The notes under the pieces are model-generated. The model worked only from the letters and a program-made list of their open reading frames with translations. It ran no database searches and was not told the DNA's origin. Shown here in pieces: positions 23,006 to 33,812 of a DNA stretch of 64,000 bases. How positions within the stretch are numbered: position 1 is the stretch's first letter; each line of letters opens with the position of its first letter. The position numbers and the translations under genes were made by a program. Source of the stretch: Botryotinia globosa (taxonomy: Eukaryota; Ascomycota; Leotiomycetes; Helotiales; Sclerotiniaceae); assembly GCA_014898425.1 (NCBI GenBank), contig RCSZ01000001.1, forward strand, positions 3,410,001 to 3,474,000. Reading direction: 5' to 3'.

Positions 23006-24264
23006 ATGTCGAAAACAGTTGTTGTTAAGTCACCAGCGGAATTCAGCAATCTACTGAAGACCTCTAAGATTGTTGTGACAGATTGTAAGCTACCCCGCCG
23101 AAAGCCCCTCCCATTACGACTTGCCCCTCCATCACTATTTGCAATACTACTATGAACTGGTATAGACATCACTAATGCTTTATCCTTTATACAGTTTACG
23201 CGGATTGGTGCGGACCATGTAAGGCTATTGCGCCCATGTACGAGCAGCTTTCTGCGCAGCTATCACGTCCAAACAAGATTACATTCACAAAGGTCAATGT
23301 TGACAACCAGACCGAGATTGCATCCACCTATGGTATCACTGCGTAAGTTTTCCCTGTATAGCACATTGCTGAACAAGTGGACGGAGTCGATGATCCGGGG
23401 TATTTATACGGAGGATCTGCTAACAACTTCGACAGTATGCCAACATTCATGATCTTCAAGGGGGGCAAGCAAGTCGAGAAAGTCCAAGGTGCCGATCCAA
23501 AGAAGCTACAAGATATTGTAAGAAAGTTGGCTGCAGAGGCAGATGATTCAGGGGATTCCTCGTCTGGATTCGCCAGCGGATCTGGATCTGGCGATTGGCG
23601 CGCAGGAGCTCTTCCAAGAGGCTACAACGATGTGACAGACCAGGTTGATATCAAAGGTCTAGAACTGTTGAATGCCGACAGTGAATTCGGAACTGTGCGA
23701 ACATTAGTTGATACAACCAAACCCAGTGCCTTGTCGAATGGAAAGGCGGCAGATTCGAAGACTAAGGACTGGGTTGTCAGTGACACAGACGAGCAGCTTA
23801 TGTTGTTTATGCCGTTTCAATCTATGTTGAAAGTTCATAGTGTCCAGGTAAGAGGCATTTAACATATGCGCATAGTTTTCAAGTATTGAGGCTAATCTCC
23901 CGTCCCACAGATCACCTCTCTGCCTTCAGCATCTGACAATGATGATGATGATGATGAAGAGCCAATGCGACCAAAAACTATCAAGATCTACACAAACCGA
24001 GCTCACACTGTTGGGTTTGACGAGGCTGAAGGTCTTCCTGAGACACAAACCATCACACTGGAAGCCAAGGACTGGGATTCGACCGGCACTGCTACATTAT
24101 CACTCCGCTTTGTCAAGTTCCAGAACGTTACTAGCTTGGTATTCTTTATTGTGGATGGTGATGGAGATAGTGAGAAGGTACGCATTGATCGCATTAGAAT
24201 TATTGGGGAAACTGGTGAAAAGCGCGACCAAGGAAAGCTGGAGAAGATTGACCATGACCATTGA
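23006..24264 (+). CDS. Thioredoxin-PITH domain protein (TXNL1-like)
   Basis: Exons 23006-23084, 23195-23342, 23436-23847 and 23911-24264 give 330 aa. The thioredoxin domain (residues 1 to about 108) has the active site YADWCGPCK, split from its start by the first intron, and a cis-Pro loop MPTFMIFKGG. A Ser/Gly linker leads to a PITH domain (about 150-315: LNADSEFGTVRTLVD, DEQLMLFMPFQ, RFVKFQNVTSLVFFI). Proteins of this TXNL1 layout bind the 26S proteasome through PITH and act as a cytosolic redox factor. Both redox cysteines are present. An Asp-rich stretch (DNDDDDDEE) sits inside the PITH domain. Confidence 0.93.
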
Positions 24265-25142
24265 AGACGATGGAGAATGATTTGTTTACTATGATGAGCG
24301 GTATAGTTATATGATGATAGGCATGGGATGGCGTTAACAGATGCGCCTTCTGGAGCGCTTTTGTGCATGGCATTTGAGTAGCATGATTTATGAATCAGCA
24401 TGAAGATATCCTTTTACGCGAAACTCGTCTTCACATTGACGTCGATGACTATGAGTGATTATAATGATTTGAATTGAAATACTAAACTACAACCCATCTT
24501 TCAGAGAAAAGAAAAACCCCACAAACCGGATCCGTAATAACACGGTCGCAAAATTCTACCTTGACTGGCGTGCGCGACCTGAAGCACATCTTTGAATGCC
24601 ACCCAGACAATTGCGAACTTCCAACAAGATTCCTGCAGTCCATCGAATCTGCTTCTAATCCAACAATGAACACGGTAATATAATAAAGAATGTCCGAACT
24701 CTCTCCATCCTCTCACCCACCAACCGTTATCCATTGGGCCCTTTCAGACAAACCGACGAACACAGCCTGAATTCTCGACGTAAAGTTTCGAATTCGCGGA
24801 AAGAGGTTAAAGAGAAAGCAGCGGTTGCAATTGGGATTGATCTATGGTACCATTGACACTCGTTAACATCATGGCGAGCAGATGCGCGAAAAACACGAGG
24901 TACCAAGCCGCACTTAAAAAATAAGTTGAAGAAGAAGAAGGTGTTTAGTTGTGCGAGGAAATTTTCTTATATTTCACAAATTTTGGCGGGTCTGAGCTAG
25001 CTGGAAGGCTAGGCTGAATAGAGATTGGTGTGATGCTGCTGATATATTGATGCCTTATATTTGAGTCAGACAGTTTATTCTCCTAAGTCCCGAATCTCAA
25101 AAGCTTGAAGTCCTCGACGCCTTCACTAATACTTCGTATCTA

Positions 25143-25498
25143 CAATAGAACTTGGCTATACCAGACTGGGATATACAGGAATCTTGAATATATCGGAAAA
25201 ATTTCCTGATTTGATCACTTTTTACATAGTAATACTGAATTTTTAGGCAAAACCAGAATATCGGATTGATTTTTCAAAAATCCGGTATAAATTTTGGTAA
25301 TAAATTTAGCTTAATAAATCTTTTTAATATTAACAAGCTTGATTATATAATAAACTTTCGAAAATATTAGAATTTGGAATGAAAATCGAATATAAATTTT
25401 GGTGGAAACGCTTGGACTATTATTTTTTATATCAGAATCTTGTCTATACCGGATTTGATTGGTCAAATATTTCATTCCGGTATAACCAAGTTCTACTG
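25143..25498. mobile_element. MITE, Tc1/mariner-type (TA target site)
   Basis: The left end (CAATAGAACTTGGCTATACC) and the reverse complement of the right end (CAGTAGAACTTGGTTATACC) match in 18 of 20 positions and are flanked by TA at 25141-25142 and 25499-25500. The 356-bp interior is very AT-rich, has no ORF, and carries inner copies of an ATACCGGATTTGAT-like motif. TA duplications and CAGTAGAAC-type termini are typical of the Tc1/mariner (pogo/Fot) group. Non-autonomous; the source element is not in the window. Confidence 0.8.
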
Positions 25499-26198
25499 TA
25501 CCAGATATGCAGGCATCAATTTGACTACTACTAGTCTATCGTCCAAATGATCTTTGAGTCTAGAATTCTGATAAAAGTCTAAAAGTCTAGACTTCGACAA
25601 TCAAAACTCTATTTAGAGAAGAATCACCACAATGGCATACACACATACAAACGCCCACACACACACCCGCACAACATTGAACAAGTTTGATATCGAACAA
25701 GTTTAGTATTAGGATACTCAAGTTCTAGTAGGAATCAATTCAGTCATACATCAGTCATACATCGCCCATACATCGGCCATACATCAGTCATACCTCTGTC
25801 GTTTCTCTTCTTTCCTTGAAGGTTGATTACTAGGTGGGTATCTAGTCCTCAGTAGTAAGGCCCGTTGATATGTCCAAATCTTATAGTATGTCACATATGG
25901 ACTAAGTAGGCCGTTAAAGTGTACTTCCAACTTCTCGAGTCACTAATGTACAAAGCTAATTTTTCTATACATCAAACTCTTCCTGACTGTAAGAGCAATG
26001 CAAACCGTTTCACTTCTTCGATCAGCCTGAGGATAATGGAAACCAGCACTATGGCTGAACAGAAGCTGTGAGTAGCTTCTTTATCATTGTGGACAGTGCG
26101 GATGTCCTGTCCCGTCTGTCTGCCGTGGGGGAAAACGATGCTTGGACTACATCATCATGATCTTCTCCCCGAGCTCGAGGTGGATCAACAGTCAAACT

Positions 26199-26753
26199 AA
26201 CTACTTTGTATCTATCTTGGCGAACCGGTCATTCTTGAATCACTAATGTACTATTTGTATTTGGCTGTAAAGGCTTTCTCCATTAAAAATTCGTTAAGCT
26301 TGTGGTTCGATGACCTACTTGCGCACGAAGGGTACAGTATTCAACATGACAGAAGCTCGGTCTTCTCTATCATCGATCTTTACATTGGTGTAAGTGCCAT
26401 TTTGCTAATCTGGACCCTCTTTATTATAAATGATGTGCATGATAGGTGACGCTAGCCCACAGGCTACTGAAATCAGAGGATTTCATACCACCTCTAAATT
26501 CCACTTCAAGTACCTCTATAAGTTACTTGAAACAGATACTGTTTGAATCCAAAGTAATCTTTCGATTTCACCCTCCTTTACAACCTTTCAATCTCGACGC
26601 TGACCTGACTGCGACCTGCATGAGCTGGTACCCGCACATACATATAGGTTGCAGTTTCCACAGCTACCGGTTCCAGAAAGGGCAACCACCTTGGCTGGGC
26701 ATCTCAAGGCTTGTATATTTTCTGAGAAGTTCACAAACAAGATCTGAGTGATT
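26199..26753 (+). pseudogene. Fungal transcription-factor-domain fragment
   Basis: An open frame after the TAA at 26196-26198 (IYLGEPVILESLMYYLYLAV, then KAFSIKNSLSLWFDDLLAHE) can be joined to 26447 through a good intron (GTAAGT to GATAG, about 26390-26446), giving IGVTLAHRLLKSEDF and on. The pattern resembles the middle of the Fungal_trans_2 regulatory domain. There is no Zn cluster upstream and no C-terminal half downstream before the next gene, so I read it as a relic. Family by eye only. Confidence 0.35.
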
Positions 26754-26852
26754 CTAGGCCATACCTCCCACAATCAAAGCGCAAAACAACTGCAGTTGAT
26801 ACTCAGTGCACTTAATTGACGACCATTCTCATTATCATTCTCCCTCGAACCG

Positions 26853-29682
26853 ATGACCGATCGACCTTTTGTACCACTCATGTCTGTGTGGCCAGAACCG
26901 GTAGCTCTACCCTATCACTATCCCCCTCATGCCGGTTCGTCACAGAGTAAACCTGCAGAATTTCATCAATCTCTGCGTTCGAAAGGAGGATGCTGGTATG
27001 CATTTCGTCTATCCGGATTTTGTAAACCAACTAATTTAATTGTAGGACATGTAGATCTCGTAGTTCGTATTCTATCGCATCCCTCCAAGCTTTTGATACT
27101 GGACACTACAGCTAACACTTCTCGTTGCGTAGAGGTCAAATGTGATGAAACAAAGCCCATATGCAATGTCAGTAACTATTCTACTGGGGATCATGCATTG
27201 TATCATATTACTGACACATCTCTAGAAATGCTTTCGTCTATATCATCATTGGTACAGCCGCTTCTTTTCTTTGTGTGTAAATAAAGGACTGACCAGCATA
27301 GTGACTGGGAACCAAGAATCAATTTCAGGTATGAAACAAACAAAATTGTAGCCCGTACGCCAAGGGTTTCTTTGGAGGGTAGCTTGATCTGGAATCGTAT
27401 GTCTAACGGAACTATCTTGTTCTTGAAAAGTCCTATTATTGACGTCTTCAGAATCCCCTTCGATTACGCCTCCGCAAAGCAATCGATCAAAAGAACATGA
27501 CACGTTACCACCCTTTAACGAACTGTCAAACGACGATCAACGTGAGAAGAAGGCTTCCTTTAATCAACCGGGACTTTATACTTTAGTCGTTGTACCGGAA
27601 AGTTTTCATGAGTTGCCAGAGTACCGGACCAAAAGCTCAGGCCCGAAAAGCTTTGGTGCGAACGGACTTCCTTCCCCTCAGCGATTCCAGTCAAACAGAC
27701 CAGATGTTGTTATCCTAGGAAGATTTGTAGGATATTCGGGTAGACGTAGCCTGTCAGAAAATCTAGCCTCCAGGAAACCCAGCTTGGGAAATTTTTTACC
27801 TCCCAGCGAGCTATCTACCACACCTGTGGATAGAGAATCAGACTCATATCTGCTGGATCATTATCGAAATGTACTAGCGAATCAAAGATGCTGGTTGGCT
27901 CAACAAGTTTCAGGGTCAGATGTATTTGAAAGATATTCTGCAGATTACTCTCCTGTAAGTGAAACCAAAGGCATCAATTCTAGACACTTACTTATAGAGA
28001 AGTTGTATCTCGCCATCCTAGCCTTGTCTTCCCTAAGTCTATCTCAATCGAATCACATACCTTTTGAGGAAGTTTTGTGAGTAAGCCTTATCATCACCAG
28101 GAGAATGCGCAAATAAATTTGGAAATCCTGGTACTTGGCATTGAAAGCTAATATCAACGGAAGGAAACGATACCATATGGTCATTACCGCGTTGGGCAGT
28201 TCAGTCAAAACTGAGGAAGACGCCTACTCTGATGGGGCGCTGTTCACGCACTATTTACTTTTACTATTTGAGGTAAGTCAGAGAAGCACTTCGTATTCGA
28301 GGCCGAATCATAATTGATATCTTTGTTCACTTGACAAACACACTTATTGACGAATGGTGCAAAGGTTGCTGCGACCGGACATCGTGGATTCAACATGTGG
28401 GAACAGCATTCCGATAGAATTCTATGTATTCTTCAGCTTCGTCAAAAAGCTTATGGCAAAGAACCACATGGATTCATTATTGTTGTAAGTGTAATCAAAT
28501 GTTTGTTCTTGGATTCCTAATTCAAACCCTTGCTTTATGCTTCGGCACTCTCTTTCAAGGCATCAAATATTCCTGATTGGCAAATTTGATATCAGCTACC
28601 AATGATGGAATCAGTACAGCAAACCCTTCGAAGTTTTCTGTTGTACTCGAACATCAAAAAGCTTTGATTGTAGGGCTGCAGCGCGTACTCTTGGAAATCT
28701 GCGCCTTTCTACTCTTCAAAATAGCAGCTTCTTGCCGTCTCATTACGTTTACCTTCATGATAGACAATCACTAATGCAGATATTATAGTACACCTCATAT
28801 ATTGATATGTATGCTCTTCTGACCACTACTGGCACGGGGTCTTTCAGCAAGACCATTATTGAGCAAAACATGCTACCGCCTCCCGAAGACGCTCTGCAGA
28901 ACCGATCGCTCAACATGAGTTTTAACTCGGAAGCACTTCGCCAGATGCCAGATTTGCTGAGGATGAGTCGAGAGCTAACTCTGATTGCCCTTGAAATGGC
29001 ACATACGGGACGAAAATTAAAATCTGAAGAAGAAGATCTTTCAAAGCCAAGACTTGAAATTAACATGAATCGATGCAGATCTATGCAAGATTTGAACATA
29101 CTTCTGATGAAATTTCGTGACACTTGGTATAGATTTCTAGAGAGAGAGACCTCGGAAGAGAGCTGGGTTCGCGAATTGGCACAACTTCCAAGCGGATTAT
29201 TTACTTGTAGAACAAATGTTAGTTTTCCCAAGTTAATGCAGAAGAAACCCCGTTAACAGAGTTAGGTAAACTTATTTTATCGAGCTTGCAAAGTCTACTA
29301 TCACACAAGCATGTATCAAGGCCAATCGTTGATACTATCAGCAGAAGTGGAAGAAGAGCTCTCTTCATGTGCCAGAGAGATAATTTTGATAAGCAAAATG
29401 ATGATAGATCTAGGGTGTATTGGGTCTAGATTCATAGTATTCCCTATTTTTATGGCGGGTATGGCATCTCGGGTGAAGGAAGACAAACAAAGTGCTCTAA
29501 GATTCCTTCACAAATTGGAGGAGACAAGCTTTGGTTCGAATACACGCACCACGAGCAAGTTACTCGTATCGATAATCGAAAAACAAGAAATTGCGATCGC
29601 TGAGACGGGAAACCATTTGTGTGTTAGTTGGATTGAAGAATTGGAATCGAGTGGACAACAATTAATATTGATGGGCTTGTAA
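26853..29682 (+). CDS. Zn2Cys6 fungal transcription factor
   Basis: Ten exons: 26853-26995, 27046-27062, 27133-27167, 27226-27251, 27302-27396, 27431-28076, 28164-28272, 28365-28484, 28789-29217 and 29266-29682, giving 678 aa with a multiple-of-three sum. The binuclear zinc cluster (residues 47-74, CWTC-RSRKVK-C-DETKPI-C-NK-C-FRLYHH-C, spacing 2-6-6-2-6) is assembled from four exons, one of 17 and one of 26 bases. The regulatory domain follows: LAILALSSLSLS, EEDAYSDGALFTHYLLLLFE, IDMYALLTTTGTGSF and, at the end, FIVFPIFMAGMASR, the last typical of the Fungal_trans_2 class. The donor at 27063 and the acceptor at 28163 were chosen because only they restore the cluster spacing and the frame. Target genes unknown. 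Confidence 0.85.
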
Positions 29683-30733
29683 GATCATCGACGGGCTATG
29701 GGCTTTGCGGTGTTGATGGCTTATTGTAATGGGATGACATGAGATGGCGTCAAACATTGATTTAGATGGTCAGATGGTCTTGGATAATTATGGTCGTTCT
29801 GGTAGTTCTGTACTATTAGTTGTACGGTTAGAACTAGACCAGATAGATGATTCTCGATGAGAATATTGTAATGATAGTAGTTACTAGTCATTAAGACATC
29901 AAACATCATATTGCATCAAAACTATCATGGATCTATTGCACACATCTTTCAGAGCCTTTGTATCTGGCTTCTGCATCTACGAGTTGGAGTAGAAATGCAG
30001 ACAGATAGATACAAAGGTATCCCCTCCCCCTCTTTCAAAGGTTTACAGTTATTCCAATCTATAAGGTTACAGTCTTATATTACTATTACTATTATACTTC
30101 TAGAATGTAGTCTAGATGGTACATAAAGTACATCCATCACCCTTTTATGCCATACAAAAGCTTTCCATATAAATCTTGATAGAACAATTTTCTCGCAAGC
30201 TCTTAGACATTCCAGGTTCCATTATGCAAAATATCAACTTCACATATCCCAATTGGGTAATATTGTAGAAGACTACTAGGAAACATATATACTTTGAGCC
30301 TTATTTTCATGAGGCTGCAACGACCCGGAGCGCAAACCTTTGTCTGTTGTGTGATTGGTTGGTATTGCCCCGCCGCCTTATGTTATCAGGTTGCAGAGGG
30401 GTGACGATTTCGGATAGTATCGATATCCACATCTTGATGAAACAACATTTAAACCCATTTGTACAAAAGAAGATCCAGGTTGAATCAGTTGAAGTCACCA
30501 CCACTTCTTCACCTGCGAAACTGAACTGTATGAACTGCACATAACCTTACGATTCACGAAACTCAACTCAACTCTTCCTCTCATTATCATACTTTCAACC
30601 TCTAGCTTCCAACCGCGAAGGTTCCTAATTATTCCATATCCAACATCTTTCTGTCATTTGAAATTATCACACCCTTCTTCATCGCACACACAAAGACGAA
30701 CCTAGTCGATCATTCTTCGACCGATCATTCATC
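29683..30733. other. Intergenic, 1.05 kb
   Basis: Spacer between the transcription factor and the UBX-protein gene. Pyrimidine-rich leader sequence precedes the UBX start. No gene seen. Confidence 0.6.
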
Positions 30734-32432
30734 ATGGATGACCCCGTCGAAGCTTTTACGTCCATTACAGGACAATCGGAGGCTGTGGCAAGAGTGTATC
30801 TTGGAATGACCGACAACAATCATGAACAGGCAATAGGATTATTTTTCGAAGCTCCCGAACTTGCAAGCCAAAACGCTGCTTCTCAACAAGCGCCGCCAAC
30901 AATACCTACTTCTACCAGACCACAAAGATCTACGGACCGCGCCCAGCAAAATGCATCTGGGGTAGTCGATTTGGATTCCGATGACGACATGGAAGTTGAT
31001 GATGATAATAGCGATGGCGACTCTGAAACTGCAACAGCTGCCGCTATTGCACGCGCCGCGGAAGTTGAGGATGATGCAGCTATGGCGCGCAGAATGCAAG
31101 AAGAGCTTTACAGTGGTGGAGACGCTAGTGGCGGATTCGATGCAGAAGGCGTCAGAGCGCCTATTGCGAGAACAACGGAGACGCTTGTCGGTGGGCCAGG
31201 TGGATGGGATGGAGATGATGCCTTGCAAAGTGAAGTCTTGGAGCAAATGAGACTCCGGGCTCAAAGACAAACTAGGGCGGCTGGCGGTGGAGGCTCAGGT
31301 AAGGACAATGATTTAATTTTCTTTCATATGTTTCTCTACTAATATTGAAGCAGCTCGAACAGGAATTCCCGGTGGACGAGCGGCTCCGTCGATTTGGGAC
31401 CAGGAGAACGAAGATACAGCACGAGCGGTTACAGGAGCAGAAGGAACTAGTAAGAGCGCCCGTCTTGCAGAGCTTTTTAGGCCACCATTCGATCTCATGT
31501 ACAAGTTGCCTTGGGACTCCGCTCGCGACGAGGGAAAAGAAAATGGAAAGTGGATACTAGTCAACATTCAAGATAATTCTATCTTCGACTGCCAGTCATT
31601 GAATCGCGACATATGGAAAGACCCTGGAGTTAGAGATGTTGTGAAGGAGAATTTCATATTCATGCAGTATTCCAAGGACGATCCACGTGGCAGCCAATAC
31701 ATTCAATATTACTTTCCCCAGAAAGATAGCGAGGCCGCATATCCTCACATTGCGATCGTCGACCCAAGAACTGGAGAGCAGGTCAAGGTTTGGTCAGGGC
31801 CTCCAGTACCAAAGCCTGCAGAATTTCTCATGCAACTGGTTGAGTTCCTTGACCGATATAGTCTCGATCTTTCCAAGAAGAATCCTGTCGCAAGACGAAA
31901 GCAAGAGAAGACAAGTGCGGTAGATGTCAATAAGCTCACTGAAGAGGAGATGCTTAATCTAGCGATGCAAAATAGTCTCGCGAACAACGGAACAACGGGA
32001 CCTAAATCTAATGATCCAGATGACCTCACGAAGAGTTTCGGAGATGTCAGTAAAGGAAAGGGTAAAGAGACTTCAGAAGAGAGCTCAGCGATAGCCGAAC
32101 CTTCTCAAAATGATACCAATTCTGGTGCAGATGTCTCTCCTTTCTCTCAGATTGCTTCTGACAGACCGCACACCGAGCCTGAAGGTCCCCTCTCACAAAG
32201 CACGCGCATTCAGTTCAGACACGCCAATGGTCGTGTTGTTCATAGATTTAGGCTTGATGATACAGTACGTCGCATTTACGAATGGCTAAAGTCGGATCCA
32301 CTGGAGGGGAAAGCAGGTGTTCCGTTTGAGCTGAGAAGCGCAGGGAAAGATTTGATAGATTCTTTGGACGAAACAGTCAAGGCCGTGGGACTCAATAATG
32401 GGACTGTTATGGTGGAATTCATCGAGGAGTAA
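30734..32432 (+). CDS. UBA-UAS-UBX protein (Ubx5/UBXD7-like)
   Basis: Exons 30734-31298 and 31354-32432 give 547 aa. The N-terminal UBA-like domain (residues 1-42; FTSITGQSEAVARVYLGMTD) is followed by an acidic linker, a ubiquitin-interacting-like helix (AAMARRMQEELY), a thioredoxin-fold UAS domain (about 220-345; KWILVNIQDNSIFDCQSLNR), another helix with EEEMLNLAMQNSL, and a C-terminal UBX domain (about 465-547; TRIQFRHANGRVVHRFRLDD). This is the Cdc48/p97 cofactor architecture of yeast Ubx5 and human UBXD7, which brings the segregase to ubiquitylated substrates. The intron ends GAAGCAG, a tandem acceptor: both AGs keep frame and differ by one Ala. Confidence 0.93.
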
Positions 32433-33812
32433 ATGATTTGTGAGGTTTGGAGATTATTGATACCAGAGAGATTGCTCGCATCGCAGGGCGAGATAATAAT
32501 GAGCTGTTCACACCGTAAATGGAAAATACGCTTACTCCCTTGAAGTTGCTGATCCATTATTTCTCATAAGAAAATCACATAGGGAGGGGCTTTCCCTTTC
32601 TCTACTTCGGCACCTCAACGTTGTACATAGACGGGATTTTCCAGCAATGCAAGGATTATCGGGTTCCTGGGCTATAGAATTATAGGAATGAGAAACGAGA
32701 ATATCACGATATGAAATCATTTTTATTGGTATGATAGTAGTGACATGGAACATAATTCTAGATAGTTGAATTATTAGATTGATATAATTCTTTGGTGTTG
32801 CTCGAGTGACGTTTATGACCTACAGTAGTAAACGCTGGGGGCCATACGCTACGCTTTTAACCCCTGAAATTATTGACGTTTGGCGAAGTGGGCAACTTAA
32901 GCTCCTCGGTTTCAACCAATGGGTTGAATGAGGTGGTTGGCTGGTAGACAAGACAAGATGCATGAAATGACAACAAAGACCAGTCATTTCGTGATAATAA
33001 TAAGCAATAATGTGTTTGTTTTTCTAGGATTTCGACTTGTTCCTGATTCTTTAATCTCAAATCTGGGAGTGCATAAGAGAAGAGTCATAATCCATCATTA
33101 AACAAATAAAACCCCAATTTCCTATCTAGGCCCATTCGTTCCTCGACAGCCAATGCATGCCTAGGTACCTTCCCCAGATTGATGAAACAATACCTATCCA
33201 TCCCATCCCATCCCATCCATACTTACTATCTATCTATCCCGCGTCCACATCTATTCGTGCATGCCGCTTCCCATAAGTTGCATTCCTCTAGATAGCTAGC
33301 TCGAGTTGCTACTTCTCTTCCATTTCTACACAATCATTCTTCTTACTCCTCTGCGAAAAAGAAAGGTTTACGTTTACACTATTTACGATTCTAGATACCC
33401 CGACAGGCTTCGACATTCAATCTCTCTTTCTTCTCTATTTGATATAGTGATACACACCCTCGGTAGCCGTTGACCCCACCATACCATACCGTACACCGCG
33501 TTCACAGGCCCAGATCGCGATCCCCTTGTCCCTCTGCAGAAAAAAGGAAGAGACGAAACCAACGAACCTTCTCCCGGCTGTTCGTGTATGAGACGATAAG
33601 TTATAACAAAGTAAAACTGATTGTGCCTGATACTTTGGACGATAGGCCAAATCAATTCACTACTACAGCCCTTCCCGGGGTTTGGAGAGCGACGAAATAT
33701 CAGCGGGGTGCTCCCAGTAAAACGCGGACAACAAACCGACAACACGACCTGACATCAGCAGTGGCGTTATCTCATTCCTCTTCCCAAATCGAATCGACTT
33801 TGATTTTGAGTA
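32433..33812. other. Intergenic, 1.4 kb
   Basis: Between the UBX gene and the kinase. It contains a CCCAT microrepeat (about 33198-33220) and long CT-rich leader sequence (about 33300-33450), typical of fungal promoters. No gene seen. Confidence 0.6.

Larger units (their letters stand above)
24265..26852. other. Intergenic, 2.6 kb, AT-rich
   Basis: Contains a MITE at 25143-25498 and a transcription-factor-like relic at about 26199-26753, listed separately. Short repeats of CATACATCAGT occur near 25745-25790. The rest shows no gene. Confidence 0.65.

Noticed and set aside
27060..27132. Alternative donor at 27060 in the zinc cluster
   Set aside because: It would leave five instead of six residues between the second and third cysteines; the donor at 27063 restores the standard spacing.
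28077..28163. In-frame TGA and TAA in the Zn2Cys6 gene as evidence of a pseudogene
   Set aside because: A consensus donor (GTGAGTAAG at 28077), a GCTAAT branch site and the AAG acceptor at 28163 remove both stops and restore a typical regulator sequence.
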